Of a stretch of DNA of 64,000 nucleotides, positions 48,345 through 59,696 are shown one piece after another (the first letter of the stretch is position 1; every line of letters begins with the position of its first letter). The stretch comes from Kosakonia oryzae (GTDB taxonomy: Bacteria > Pseudomonadota > Gammaproteobacteria > Enterobacterales > Enterobacteriaceae). The stretch lies in assembly GCF_001658025.2 (NCBI RefSeq), contig NZ_CP014007.2, forward strand, positions 2,108,001 through 2,172,000, in the 5' to 3' direction. A program made the position numbers and the translations under genes. The notes under the pieces are model-generated. The model was not told where the DNA came from, did no database searches, and saw only the letters and a program-made list of their open reading frames with translations.

Positions 48345-50415
48345 TCTGGTAGCAATGCTGCGTCTGCCCAGCAATCTGAAATCGACCCAATGGCAAGTGC
48401 TTGCCGGGCCTGTGCTCATTTTGCTTATTTTGTCGATGATGGTGCTGCCGCTGCCGGCGTTTGTCCTCGACCTGCTGTTTACCTTTAATATCGCGCTGTC
48501 GATCATGGTGCTGCTGGTGGCGATGTTCACCCAGCGTACGCTCGAATTCGCCGCTTTCCCGACCATTCTGCTGTTTACCACTTTGCTGCGCCTGGCGCTC
48601 AACGTCGCCTCCACGCGTATCATTCTGATGGAAGGGCACACCGGTGCCGCCGCCGCAGGGCGCGTGGTTGAAGCCTTCGGTCACTTCCTGGTTGGCGGTA
48701 ACTTTGCCATTGGTATCGTGGTGTTCGTCATCCTCGTGATCATCAACTTTATGGTTATCACCAAAGGTGCCGGACGTATCGCGGAAGTAGGCGCGCGCTT
48801 CGTGCTCGACGGGATGCCCGGTAAGCAGATGGCGATCGATGCCGACCTTAACGCCGGGATTATCGGCGAAGATGAGGCGAAACGCCGTCGTTCGGAAGTG
48901 ACGCAGGAAGCCGACTTCTACGGTTCGATGGACGGTGCGAGTAAGTTCGTTCGTGGTGATGCCATCGCCGGTATTCTGATCATGGTGATCAACATCATCG
49001 GCGGTCTGTTGGTGGGTGTACTGCAACATGGCCTGTCGATGGGCGATGCGGCGGAAAGCTATACGCTGTTGACTATCGGTGATGGCCTTGTGGCGCAGAT
49101 CCCGGCGCTGGTCATTTCAACCGCAGCGGGCGTTATCGTCACGCGCGTCAGCACCGACGAAGATGTCGGCCAGCAGATGGTTGGGCAACTCTTCTCTAAC
49201 CCGCGCGTTATGTTGCTGAGCGCCGGTGTTCTCGGTCTGCTGGGGATGGTGCCTGGCATGCCAAACTTTGTCTTCCTGCTGTTTACTGCGGCGCTGCTCG
49301 GGCTTGCCTGGTGGTTGCGCGGACGTCAACAGGCGGCACCTGTCGAAGCGGCACCGGTGAAGGTACCGGAAAACACGCAGGCCGTGGAAGCGACCTGGAA
49401 TGATGTGCAACTGGAAGATTCCCTCGGCATGGAAGTGGGTTACCGTCTGATTCCGATGGTGGATTTCCAGCAGGATGGCGAGCTGCTGGGGCGTATCCGC
49501 AGTATTCGTAAGAAATTTGCCCAGGACATGGGCTTCCTGCCGCCGGTGGTGCATATTCGCGACAATATGGATCTGCCGCCGGCGCGCTACCGTATTTTGA
49601 TGAAAGGGGTGGAAATTGGCAGCGGCGAAGCCTATCCGGGCCGCTGGCTGGCGATTAACCCCGGCACGGCAGCCGGTTCGCTGCCGGGCGAGCAGACTGT
49701 CGATCCGGCTTTTGGTCTGGCAGCAATCTGGATCGAGAGCGCGCTGAAAGAGCAGGCGCAAATCCAGGGCTTTACCGTGGTGGAAGCGAGTACCGTGGTA
49801 GCAACGCACCTCAACCACCTGATTGGTCAGTTCTCAGCGGAACTGTTTGGCCGTCAGGAAGCGCAGCAACTGCTCGATCGCGTGAGCCAGGAGATGCCGA
49901 AGCTGACCGAAGATTTAGTGCCGGGCGTGGTGACGCTGACCACGCTGCACAAAGTGTTGCAAAACCTGCTGGCGGAGAAAGTGCCGATTCGCGATATGCG
50001 CACCATTCTCGAAACGCTGGCCGAGCATGCGCCGCTGCAAACCGACCCGCACGAACTCACCGCAGTGGTGCGCGTCGCGCTCGGCCGCGCGATTACGCAG
50101 CAGTGGTTCCCGGGTAATGATGAAGTGCAGGTGATTGGCCTTGATACGCCGCTGGAACGTCTGCTGCTGCAAGCACTGCAGGGCGGCGGTGGCCTGGAGC
50201 CGGGTCTGGCCGACCGTTTACTGGAGCAGACTCAGGAAGCGCTGGCGCGTCAGGAGATGCTCGGTGCGCCGCCGGTGCTGCTGGTCAACCATGCCCTGCG
50301 TCCGTTGCTGGCGCGTTTCCTGCGTCGCAGTCTGCCGCAGCTGGTGGTGATGTCGAATATGGAGATGTCCGACAATCGTCATATCCGCATGACAGCAACC
50401 ATCGGGGGTAAATAA
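48337..50415 (+). CDS. flhA: Flagellar export apparatus protein FlhA
   Basis: FlhA (692 aa, the E. coli length) forms the nonameric export gate. The N-terminal half has about eight membrane helices and the FHIPEP loop region (LLRLALNVASTRIIL, GDAIAGILIMVINIIGGLLVG). The C-terminal half is the cytoplasmic docking ring for chaperone-substrate complexes. It overlaps both flhB and flhE (TAATG). Confidence 0.98.
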   Translation: MANLVAMLRLPSNLKSTQWQVLAGPVLILLILSMMVLPLPAFVLDLLFTFNIALSIMVLLVAMFTQRTLEFAAFPTILLFTTLLRLALNVASTRIILMEGHTGAAAAGRVVEAFGHFLVGGNFAIGIVVFVILVIINFMVITKGAGRIAEVGARFVLDGMPGKQMAIDADLNAGIIGEDEAKRRRSEVTQEADFYGSMDGASKFVRGDAIAGILIMVINIIGGLLVGVLQHGLSMGDAAESYTLLTIGDGLVAQIPALVISTAAGVIVTRVSTDEDVGQQMVGQLFSNPRVMLLSAGVLGLLGMVPGMPNFVFLLFTAALLGLAWWLRGRQQAAPVEAAPVKVPENTQAVEATWNDVQLEDSLGMEVGYRLIPMVDFQQDGELLGRIRSIRKKFAQDMGFLPPVVHIRDNMDLPPARYRILMKGVEIGSGEAYPGRWLAINPGTAAGSLPGEQTVDPAFGLAAIWIESALKEQAQIQGFTVVEASTVVATHLNHLIGQFSAELFGRQEAQQLLDRVSQEMPKLTEDLVPGVVTLTTLHKVLQNLLAEKVPIRDMRTILETLAEHAPLQTDPHELTAVVRVALGRAITQQWFPGNDEVQVIGLDTPLERLLLQALQGGGGLEPGLADRLLEQTQEALARQEMLGAPPVLLVNHALRPLLARFLRRSLPQLVVMSNMEMSDNRHIRMTATIGGK

Positions 50416-50825
50416 TGCGTTATCTCGCTCTGTTTATCGTCGCACTGCCGTTGTTTGCCAGCGCGGCGGGCGAAGGCGCCTGGCAAGCCAGCAGCATCGG
50501 CATTCGGCTGGATAACCGGGGCGTAGCGGCGTCGTCACGGCCATTAGGGCCAACACAGCCGGTGAATGGGCTGATAACGGAAGTCTCCTGGCGCTATGAG
50601 CTGAACGGCCCGACGCCAGCGGGATTGCTGGTGCGTCTCTGTTCGCAGACGCGCTGCGTGGCGCTCGATGGCCAGAGCGGTTCAACGCGCGGTTTGGCGG
50701 ATGTACCCGCTGCCGAACAGTTACGTTTTGTCTGGGAAGTGCCGGGCGGCGGGCGTTTGTGGCCGCCGCTGAATGTCCGCAGTAATCAGGTCATTGTGAA
50801 TTACCGTCAGCCTGCCAAAAGCTAG
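50415..50825 (+). CDS. flhE: Flagellar protein FlhE
   Basis: FlhE (136 aa) is a periplasmic protein associated with the export apparatus, where it is reported to limit proton leak and affect assembly. A signal peptide covers MRYLALFIVALPLFASAA. The mature part has a cysteine pair in LVRLCSQTRCVALDG. Its ATG overlaps the flhA stop by one base. A hairpin terminator follows. Confidence 0.95.
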   Translation: MRYLALFIVALPLFASAAGEGAWQASSIGIRLDNRGVAASSRPLGPTQPVNGLITEVSWRYELNGPTPAGLLVRLCSQTRCVALDGQSGSTRGLADVPAAEQLRFVWEVPGGGRLWPPLNVRSNQVIVNYRQPAKS

Positions 50826-50875
50826 CCGCTTCGCTGGCAATAAACTCAATCGCTTAGCTGCTTTTTTAGCCTTCT

Positions 50876-50899
50876 ATCCCGCCATCAGCGCGGGATTTT
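50876..50899 (+). terminator. Terminator after flhE
   Basis: The stem ATCCCGC/GCGGGAT with a 7-base loop is followed by TTTTG. It lies 50 bases after flhE. Confidence 0.65.
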
Positions 50900-50937
50900 G
50901 CTATCTGCCACTCATTTTTGACCACGCCTTTTGAAGC

Positions 50938-50959
50938 ATTAGAAACGCTGTTTTATAAA
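50938..50959 (+). promoter_or_regulatory. KdgR-like operator upstream of rhiT
   Basis: The sequence ATTAGAAACGCTGTTTTATA has GAAA-N6-TTTA, similar to the KdgR core GAAA-N6-TTTCA. A second related dyad GAAAC...GTTTC lies at 51021-51036. KdgR controls pectin-breakdown genes in pectinolytic enterobacteria. No RhaS site was identified. Confidence 0.35.
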
Positions 50960-51127
50960 TCAGTGATGCACGTATCGACACTCTTTGCATTTTTGCCAGT
51001 TACGCCTTTTTGCTGGCAGAAACAGAAAGGTTTCCTGTTGTACATCCTCTTACTTTAGCCGTGTAAGAAATTCCTTTGGCTAAGCCGGATTGTCAAAGGT
51101 CCCCAATAATGAACAGGGTTGACGGCA

Positions 51128-52702
51128 ATGAAAACACGTAAAATTGGACTGGTTAATTACCTCGCCTACGGTTCTGGCGATTTTCTGGGAGCGGGCACGA
51201 CCGCGTTGACCGCAGCATGGTTACTCTATTTCTACACAACCTTTTGTGGTCTGACACCGATCGAAGCGACATTTATCTTTGCCGCTGCAAGGGTGCTGGA
51301 TGCGGTCGTGAGTCCGCTGATGGGCTTTTTGACCGATAACTTCGGTACGACCTGGCTGGGCAAACGCTTTGGTCGCCGTAAATTCTTTATTCTGCTGGGT
51401 ATTCCTTGTGTGTTCAGCTACTCAATTATGTGGGTAGGGGACATGAACTTTTGGTATTACCTGCTGGCCTACCTGCTGTTTGATGTGGTCTACACCATGA
51501 TTCTGGTGCCCTATGAAACGCTGGTGCCGGAAATGACCGATGACTTCAAACAGAAAACCAAATTCTCCGGCGCGCGCATCTCAATGGCGCAGATGTCAGC
51601 AATTCTGGCGTCATTCCTCCCCGGGATCCTGCTGACCTGGTTCGGCAAAGACAACCCGATCTCTTTCTTCTATGCCAGCCTGGTGTTCTCGGTGATGTGC
51701 GCGATGATGCTGACGTTTGTCTGGTGCTTCACCTGGGAGCGCCCGCGTGAAGAGTGGACGGAAGCGGCGCTGCGCGCGGAAGCGGAGAAAAAACATCTTA
51801 CTCTCGGCCAGAGCCTGAGCCGCCTGTTTGTTGAACTGAGCTCAACGCTGCGCATCAAAATCTTCCGCCAGCATCTGGGCATGTATCTCGGCGGCTATAT
51901 TGCGCAGGATGTGTTCAACGCCGTATTCACTTACTACGTGGTGTTTGTGCTGATGCACGAAGCCTCGGTGGCATCCAGCCTGATGGGCACCATGGCGATC
52001 TTCCAGTTCATTGCAGTTATCGCCATGATCCCGCTGTGTATTCGCTTTGGGCCTGCGCCGTCTTACCGCATGGTGGTGACGCTGTTCGGTCTAAGCGCCG
52101 CGTCTTACGCCGTACTTTATTACACCGGTTTGAGCGACGTGTACTCGCTGTTGCTGCTGGTTTCTGCCGTTGCAGGGCTGGGGCGTGGCGGTATCAACTA
52201 TGTGCCGTGGAACATTTACACCTATATCGCTGATATTGACGAAGTGGTCACCGGCCAGCGTCGCGAAGGGATTTTCGCTGGCATCATGACGCTGACGCGC
52301 AAAGCCTCGCAGGCTGGTGCAGTGATGCTGGTGGGGATCGTGATGCAGGCATCGGGCTTTGTCTCCGGTCAGAAAATCCAGGCACCGGAAGTGAGCCACA
52401 CCATCCTGATGATCATGTGCTTTGGCACTATCGCGGTGCTGTGCTGCGGTTTCCTCGTTTCCCTGCGCTTCAGGCTGAACCTGAAAACGCACAGCGTGCT
52501 GCGCGAAGAGACGGCAAAAATGCGCCAGAGCGGGCGTGCGATGCCGGAATGCATTACTCCGCAGGCGCGGGAAACGGTTGAGATGCTGGCGGGAATGCCA
52601 TACGAATCCCTGTGGGGCAATAACAATATCGGCTATCTGAATCGTAATAAACCTGCCGCACCCTCCCTGAAAGACGCGTCACTGAAATCGACTTACAACT
52701 GA
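51128..52702 (+). CDS. rhiT: GPH-family sugar transporter, RhiT-like (rhamnogalacturonide)
   Basis: This is a 12-helix Na+/H+ symporter of the glycoside-pentoside-hexuronide family (524 aa). The family GPH signature region is DAVVSPLMGFLTDNFGTTWLGKRFGRRKFFILLG, and NYVPWNIYTYIADIDE lies in the second half. The C-terminal ~70 residues are a soluble tail. In Dickeya the GPH transporter RhiT is paired with the GH105 enzyme RhiN, exactly the pairing here, so rhamnogalacturonide uptake is the best guess. I set the start at ATG 51128; a TTG nine bases earlier is also possible. It is inserted between flhE and argS. Confidence 0.75.
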   Translation: MKTRKIGLVNYLAYGSGDFLGAGTTALTAAWLLYFYTTFCGLTPIEATFIFAAARVLDAVVSPLMGFLTDNFGTTWLGKRFGRRKFFILLGIPCVFSYSIMWVGDMNFWYYLLAYLLFDVVYTMILVPYETLVPEMTDDFKQKTKFSGARISMAQMSAILASFLPGILLTWFGKDNPISFFYASLVFSVMCAMMLTFVWCFTWERPREEWTEAALRAEAEKKHLTLGQSLSRLFVELSSTLRIKIFRQHLGMYLGGYIAQDVFNAVFTYYVVFVLMHEASVASSLMGTMAIFQFIAVIAMIPLCIRFGPAPSYRMVVTLFGLSAASYAVLYYTGLSDVYSLLLLVSAVAGLGRGGINYVPWNIYTYIADIDEVVTGQRREGIFAGIMTLTRKASQAGAVMLVGIVMQASGFVSGQKIQAPEVSHTILMIMCFGTIAVLCCGFLVSLRFRLNLKTHSVLREETAKMRQSGRAMPECITPQARETVEMLAGMPYESLWGNNNIGYLNRNKPAAPSLKDASLKSTYN

Positions 52703-52712
52703 GGTTAAGAAT

Positions 52713-53852
52713 ATGAAGGTTTGGCCTGTCAAACACAGCCCGTTACTGCGTCAGCCGGAGCGTTTTATCGCCCGTGATGAACTGAAGGCGTTGATTCGCA
52801 AAGTTACCCACAATCTGGTCAACATTCACGATACCACTGGCGAGTTTTTACTCCGTCTGGATGATGGCCGCGTGATTGACACCAAGGGCTGGGCTGGCTG
52901 GGAATGGACGCACGGCGTTGGGCTGTACGGCATGTATCAGTATTACCGCCAGACTGGTGACGAGACCATTCGCGAGGTGATTGATAGCTGGTTCGCCGAT
53001 CGTTTTGCCGAAGGCGCAACCACCAAAAACGTCAATACCATGGCGCCGTTTCTGACGCTGGCGTACCGCTATGAAGAGACGCGCAATCCAACGTATTTAC
53101 CGTGGCTGGAGAGTTGGGCGGAGTGGGCGATGAACGAGATGCCGCGCACCGATCACGGCGGTATGCAGCACATTACGCTGGCAGAAGAGAATCACCAGCA
53201 GATGTGGGATGACACCCTGATGATGACGGTACTGCCATTGGCGAAGATCGGTAAGCTGCTCAACCGCCCGGATTATGTGGAAGAGGCGGTCTATCAATTT
53301 CTGCTGCATGTGCAAAATTTGCTGGATCGGGAAACCGGGTTGTGGTTCCACGGTTGGAACTACGAGGGGCGACATAACTTTGCCAAAGCGCGCTGGGCGC
53401 GCGGTAATAGCTGGCTGACCATTGTGATTCCGGATTTTCTTGAACTGGTGGATCTGCCGGAAAATAACGCGGTGCGCCGCTATCTGGTGCAGGTGCTGAA
53501 TGCGCAAATCGCCGCGCTGGCACAGTGCCAACATGAGAGCGGGCTGTGGCATACACTGCTGGACGATGCCGATTCCTATCTGGAGGCGTCGGCGACTGCA
53601 GGGTTTGCCTACGGTATTCTGAAAGCGTTGCGTAAACGCTATATCAGTGCTGATTATTCTGAGGTGGCAGAAAACGCGGTGAAAGCGATCGTCGGCAATA
53701 TTTCGCCGGAAGGGGAGTTGTTGCAGGTTTCGTTCGGCACCGGCATGGGCAGTAATCTGGAGTTCTACCGTCAGATCCCACTTACCTCTATGCCATATGG
53801 TCAGGCGATGGCCATGCTCTGCCTGACGGAATATTTGCGTAAATATTTCTAA
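52713..53852 (+). CDS. rhiN: GH105 unsaturated rhamnogalacturonyl hydrolase, RhiN/YteR-like
   Basis: The 379-residue protein is an (alpha/alpha)6-barrel glycoside hydrolase of family 105, cytoplasmic by lack of a signal peptide. The general-acid aspartate lies in QQMWDDTLMM (D166-D167), and the barrel repeats GWEWTHGVGLYGMYQYY and FHGWNYEG are typical. These enzymes remove the unsaturated galacturonyl residue from the lyase-made rhamnogalacturonan disaccharide. It follows rhiT by ten bases in one operon. The genes for the pectate lyases that would make the substrate are not in the window. Confidence 0.85.
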   Translation: MKVWPVKHSPLLRQPERFIARDELKALIRKVTHNLVNIHDTTGEFLLRLDDGRVIDTKGWAGWEWTHGVGLYGMYQYYRQTGDETIREVIDSWFADRFAEGATTKNVNTMAPFLTLAYRYEETRNPTYLPWLESWAEWAMNEMPRTDHGGMQHITLAEENHQQMWDDTLMMTVLPLAKIGKLLNRPDYVEEAVYQFLLHVQNLLDRETGLWFHGWNYEGRHNFAKARWARGNSWLTIVIPDFLELVDLPENNAVRRYLVQVLNAQIAALAQCQHESGLWHTLLDDADSYLEASATAGFAYGILKALRKRYISADYSEVAENAVKAIVGNISPEGELLQVSFGTGMGSNLEFYRQIPLTSMPYGQAMAMLCLTEYLRKYF

Positions 53853-53872
53853 GTTCGCTATGTATAAAATAA

Positions 53873-53905
53873 AAACCGCTCCTGCATATAGTGAGCGGTT
53901 TTTTA
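53873..53905 (+). terminator. Terminator after rhiN
   Basis: The stem ACCGCTC/GAGCGGT with an 11-base loop is preceded by AAAAA and followed by TTTTTA. Confidence 0.85.
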
Positions 53906-54107
53906 TCTGGAATAATCCGAACGGTTTTTATTGTATCGAAAATAATTAATCTAAATGTAATTAATAAAAACATTCCTCTCATGAATAATTAAATTATTTA
54001 TTCGTTATTAATAAAATTGTGATTAAGGACACATTGTATGAATTCTGTATCGTCTACTTTTAATTTGTGTTTGAGATTTATCTAATGCGCAAAACAAGGA
54101 GGTGAGA

Positions 54108-54398
54108 ATGGGGGAAATAGTGGGTGGCTATGTTATTGACCCTGCGGTGAACATCAATGAAAAAGGAATGACAAAAGATCAGGTATCCCGGTTTATAACA
54201 GCGTTTGAAGGGATCGTCGGAGCGAAATATTTGCCGCTAATGTATATTGGTAGTCAACTGGTTGCTGGCCATTTGTACGCTTATATTGCTCAACGCACTT
54301 TTATTCATTCCCAGTCAGTTGAGGTTACTCTGGTCAAGGTCGTTATATATGAGTCATTTGACAATGAATTAGCTATCCACTCGATTAGTGAGATCTGA
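54108..54398 (+). CDS. Cystatin (stefin)-like protein, putative cysteine-protease inhibitor
   Basis: This 96-residue protein, with a perfect AAGGAGG site five bases before ATG 54108, has no signal peptide or membrane helix. Three features fit cystatins: a Gly-Gly pair near the N terminus (G6-G7), a helix-like segment (SRFITAFEG, ~27-35), and Q50-L51-V52-A53-G54 in GSQLVAGHLYAYIA. That matches the QxVxG wedge of stefins and phytocystatins. The overall spacing GG - helix - QxVxG - strands is that of the ~98-residue stefins. A second PW-type hairpin is not evident. It is likely to be an intracellular inhibitor of papain-like proteases; host or plant targets are only inference. The AT-rich surroundings suggest gene transfer. 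Confidence 0.65.
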   Translation: MGEIVGGYVIDPAVNINEKGMTKDQVSRFITAFEGIVGAKYLPLMYIGSQLVAGHLYAYIAQRTFIHSQSVEVTLVKVVIYESFDNELAIHSISEI

Positions 54399-54513
54399 AC
54401 CATATTATCGTCATGATAGTGATTGCTCTTTGAAATAAACATCCTGTTATTGTTGACTCTGTTATTTATTGAGTATGCGCGTCTGTTCAATCTTAGCCAG
54501 ATTGTAACAAACA

Positions 54514-54546
54514 GTCCGCCTCTGGTGAGGCGGACAATTTTTTTTA
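54514..54546 (+). terminator. Terminator between the cystatin-like gene and argS
   Basis: The 9-bp stem GTCCGCCTC/GAGGCGGAC with a TGGT loop is followed by eight T on the plus strand. On the minus strand it sits at the end of argS with only TGTTT behind, so it serves the plus-strand gene best. Confidence 0.85.
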
Positions 54547-56277
54547 CATTCTGTCGATGGTCTCAATTCCCAGCGTATCCAGCCCCAGCTTCAGCGTTTT
54601 CGCCGTCAGCAGCGCCAGTTTCAGACGGCTGTTGCGCACCTCTTCATTCCCGGCGGAGAGAATCGGGCAGTGCTCATAGAAACCGGAAAACAGACCGGCC
54701 AGATCGTAAAGGTAGGCGCACATCACGTGCGGCGTCCCTTCACGCGCCACAACATTCAGCGTCTCTTCAAATTGCAGCAGGCGAGCCGCCAGTTGCGATT
54801 CGCGCTCTTCATTGATGATAACCGGTGCATTTTCCAGCTCGCTCTCTTCAAGCCCCGCTTTGCGGAACACGGAGAGTACGCGCGTATAGGCATACTGCAT
54901 ATACGGCGCGGTATTGCCTTCAAACGCCAGCATGTTATCCCAGTCGAAAACGTAATCGGTGGTACGGTTCTTTGACAGATCCGCGTATTTCACCGCGCCG
55001 ATGCCCACCGCGTTAGCCAGTTTTTCCAGCTCGTCTGCTGGCATCTCCGGGTTTTTCTCGGCCACCAGACGACGGGCGCGCTCCAGCGCTTCATCCAGCA
55101 GATCGGCAAGTTTCACCGTACCGCCGGCACGGGTTTTAAACGGTTTACCATCTTTGCCCAGCATCATGCCGAACATATGGTGTTCCAGCGGTACGGAATC
55201 CGGCACATAACCGGCTTTGCGCACGATGGTCCACGCCTGCATCAGATGCTGATGCTGACGGGAATCAATGTAGTAGAGCACGCGATCGGCATGCAGCGTT
55301 TCATAACGATATTTGGCGCAGGCGATATCCGTCGTGGTGTAGAGGTAGCCGCCATCCTTCTTCTGGATGATAACCCCCATCGGTTCGCCTTCCTTGTTTT
55401 TGTACTCATCAAGGAACACCACGGTAGCGCCTTCACTTTCTACCGCCAGACCTTTTGCTTTCAGGTCGGCAACGATACCAGGCAGCATCGGGTTGTAGAG
55501 GCTTTCACCCATCACATCTTTGCGCGTCAGGGTAACGTTTAAGCGCTCATAGGTTTTCTGGTTCTGACTCATAGTGATGTCGACCAGCTTGCGCCACATT
55601 TCACGGCAGTATTCGTCGCCACCCTGCAGTTTTACGACATAGCCGCGCGCACGTTCAGCGAAATCGGCATCTTCGTCGTAATGCTTTTTCGCTTCGCGGT
55701 AGAAACCTTCCAGATCGGCCAGCGCCATTTCACCGGCGTTTTCTTGCTGCTTCAGCTCAAGATACGCAATCAACATGCCGAACTGGGTGCCCCAGTCGCC
55801 AACATGGTTCGCGCGAATAACGTGGTGCCCGAGGAATTCCAGCGTACGTACGGAGGCATCGCCAATAATGGTTGAACGCAGATGGCCAACGTGCATCTCT
55901 TTCGCCACGTTTGGCGCAGAGTAGTCAATCACAATGGTTTGCGGCTGCGGCTGTGTTACGCCCAGGCGTTCAGATTTCAGCGCCTGGTTAACTTCCGCCG
56001 CGAGAAATTCCGGTGCGAGGAAGATATTGATAAAACCGGGCCCGGCGATCTCAACTTTGTTAGCAATCCCGTCGAGTGAGAGATGAGACAGAACCTGCTC
56101 AGCCAGTTGTCGCGGCGCCATGCCCAGTTTTTTAGCCACTGCCATTACACCGTTAGCCTGATAGTCGCCAAACTGAACTTTAGCTGACTGACGAACCTGC
56201 GGTTCGCAATCGGCGGGCGCGCCTGCCGCAATCATAGCCTGACTGACTTTTTCTGAGAGAAGAGCCTGAATATTCAC
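54544..56277 (-). CDS. argS: Arginyl-tRNA synthetase
   Basis: ArgRS (577 aa, the E. coli length) charges tRNA-Arg. The class I HIGH-type motif is [17 protein letters not shown]. The long N-terminal Add-1 domain (to ~120) and the C-terminal DALR helical bundle ([23 protein letters not shown] region) bind the tRNA. It is divergent from yecM. Confidence 0.98.
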   Translation of the reverse strand: MNIQALLSEKVSQAMIAAGAPADCEPQVRQSAKVQFGDYQANGVMAVAKKLGMAPRQLAEQVLSHLSLDGIANKVEIAGPGFINIFLAPEFLAAEVNQALKSERLGVTQPQPQTIVIDYSAPNVAKEMHVGHLRSTIIGDASVRTLEFLGHHVIRANHVGDWGTQFGMLIAYLELKQQENAGEMALADLEGFYREAKKHYDEDADFAERARGYVVKLQGGDEYCREMWRKLVDITMSQNQKTYERLNVTLTRKDVMGESLYNPMLPGIVADLKAKGLAVESEGATVVFLDEYKNKEGEPMGVIIQKKDGGYLYTTTDIACAKYRYETLHADRVLYYIDSRQHQHLMQAWTIVRKAGYVPDSVPLEHHMFGMMLGKDGKPFKTRAGGTVKLADLLDEALERARRLVAEKNPEMPADELEKLANAVGIGAVKYADLSKNRTTDYVFDWDNMLAFEGNTAPYMQYAYTRVLSVFRKAGLEESELENAPVIINEERESQLAARLLQFEETLNVVAREGTPHVMCAYLYDLAGLFSGFYEHCPILSAGNEEVRNSRLKLALLTAKTLKLGLDTLGIETIDRM

Positions 56278-56491
56278 CGGGATACCTTACGTTTAGGACG
56301 CGACACAAGCGGGCTGCGTCCGGGTGTTCATTAAAGGCGGGAGTATACTGCAATTGCCCGTTGGCGTCAGCACCGCGTCGCGCGTGGTCTGTGCAGAAAA
56401 TCATCTGCCGGCGCGCAGAACGCCAGGCAGTTGGTTAGCGGCGCATAACAAGGTAGATTATGCGCTTTGCGACGACATACGGGCACGGCTT

Positions 56492-57052
56492 ATGAACAAC
56501 TGGCAAGAAATTGAAGAATTGCAGGATATTCTCGCGGATCTGCCGCGTTTTCGCGACGATTTGCAGGCGCTAACCGCGCGATTAGGGTTGGCGATTGCGC
56601 CACTTCATGCCGACCATATTTCTCTGCGCTGCCACCAGAACGCCACGGCAGATCGCTGGCGACGCGGGTTTGAACGGTGCGCTGAACTGCTGTCGGAAAA
56701 TATCATCAACGGGCGCCCGATCTGCTTATTTAAATTGCATCAGCCGCTGCACGTGGAGCACTGGGCATTTACGGTGATTGAACTGCCGTGGCCGGGCGAG
56801 AAACGTTATCCGCACGAAGGTTGGGAGCATATCGAAATTGTCCTGCCAGGCGCGCCGGAAACCCTGAATGCCCGCGCGCTGGCGCTGCTGGCTGATGAAG
56901 GATTAAGCCAGCCCGGGATCGTCGTGAAAACCAGTTCGCCAAAAGGGGAACGTGAACGTTTGCCAAACCCAACGCTTGCGGTAACCGACGGCAAAGTGAC
57001 GGTGAAATTTCACCCGTGGACCATTGAAGAGATTGTCGCCAGCGAGCAGTGA
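56492..57052 (+). CDS. yecM: VOC-superfamily protein YecM
   Basis: The 186-residue protein matches E. coli YecM along its length. The fold belongs to the vicinal-oxygen-chelate class, with metal-binding-like HADHISLR, HVEHWAF and GWEHIEIVLPG motifs that bring histidines and a glutamate together. The start at 56492 (MNNWQEIEELQD) fits the family; longer frames to 56324 run through the argS-yecM spacer. The substrate is unknown. Confidence 0.95.
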   Translation: MNNWQEIEELQDILADLPRFRDDLQALTARLGLAIAPLHADHISLRCHQNATADRWRRGFERCAELLSENIINGRPICLFKLHQPLHVEHWAFTVIELPWPGEKRYPHEGWEHIEIVLPGAPETLNARALALLADEGLSQPGIVVKTSSPKGERERLPNPTLAVTDGKVTVKFHPWTIEEIVASEQ

Positions 57053-57122
57053 CGCTCGCAGGTGTGAGGGCGCGCAGATTCGCAATTATATAAGCGTGTC
57101 ATGATGAATAAAGGGAGGATCT

Positions 57123-57866
57123 ATGGCCTTACTGGAAATCTGTTGTTACGGCGTTGATGACGCGGTGATCGCCCAGCAGCAGGGGGCAGATCGCATCGAG
57201 TTTTGTGCGGCACCGAAAGAGGGCGGGTTAACGCCTTCCGCCGGTGCGCTGAAAAGCATCCGCCAACGAGTGACGATTCCGGTGCATCCGATTGTTCGCC
57301 CGCGCGGCGGCGATTTTTGCTACCGCGCCGATGAATTTGCCGCCATGCTGGAAGATATCCAGTTGCTGCGTGAACTCGGTTTTCCCGGCCTGGTCACGGG
57401 GGTACTGAACGAAGACGGTCAGGTCGATATGCCGCGTATGCAGGAAATTATGTCGGCAGCGCAGGGGATGGCGGTGACCTTTCATCGTGCCTTCGATATG
57501 TGCGCCAACCCGCATCAGGCCTGCGATGCGCTGGCAGAATTAGGCGTTGTTCGTATTCTCACTTCCGGTCAGCAGGCGTCGGCAGAAAAAGGACTTTCAT
57601 TAATTAGGGAACTTAATGCCCGCTCTGGCGCTCCAATCATTATGGCCGGTGCTGGTGTGCGTCCGCAAAACCTGGAAATGTTTCTGGAGGCGGGGGTCAA
57701 AGAGGTTCACAGCTCGGCAGGACGCTGGTCAGCGTCACCAATGCGTTATCGCAATAGTGGATTATCGATGTCGTCGGATGCCCAGGCGGATGAATATGCC
57801 CGCTACGGTGTTGACGGCGCGGCAGTGGCGAAGATGAAGCAGATCATTGCGCTTCACCGCCCGTAA
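57123..57866 (+). CDS. cutC: CutC family protein
   Basis: CutC (247 aa) is a TIM-barrel protein once linked to copper tolerance, a role later questioned in E. coli. Conserved segments include [32 protein letters not shown] and [18 protein letters not shown] lies upstream. A strong terminator follows. A metabolic role is possible, but its reaction is not known. Confidence 0.95.
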   Translation: MALLEICCYGVDDAVIAQQQGADRIEFCAAPKEGGLTPSAGALKSIRQRVTIPVHPIVRPRGGDFCYRADEFAAMLEDIQLLRELGFPGLVTGVLNEDGQVDMPRMQEIMSAAQGMAVTFHRAFDMCANPHQACDALAELGVVRILTSGQQASAEKGLSLIRELNARSGAPIIMAGAGVRPQNLEMFLEAGVKEVHSSAGRWSASPMRYRNSGLSMSSDAQADEYARYGVDGAAVAKMKQIIALHRP

Positions 57867-57914
57867 CAGTTTTTACCGCGCATCATGTCGCCCAATATGA
57901 TGCTTGCTTGTACC

Positions 57915-57945
57915 AGGCCCCTGCCATTAACAGGGGCCTTTTTTT
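57915..57945 (+). terminator. Terminator after cutC
   Basis: The stem AGGCCCCTG/CAGGGGCCT with a 7-base loop is followed by a run of seven T. It lies between the convergent cutC and cmoB. Confidence 0.92.
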
Positions 57946-57948
57946 GTC

Positions 57949-59696
<1,748 letters not shown>

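Noticed and set aside
48316-49029. A 237-codon frame antisense to flhA
   Set aside because: Its His/Asn/Gln-rich composition is that of a reverse-strand shadow of a well-conserved membrane protein gene.
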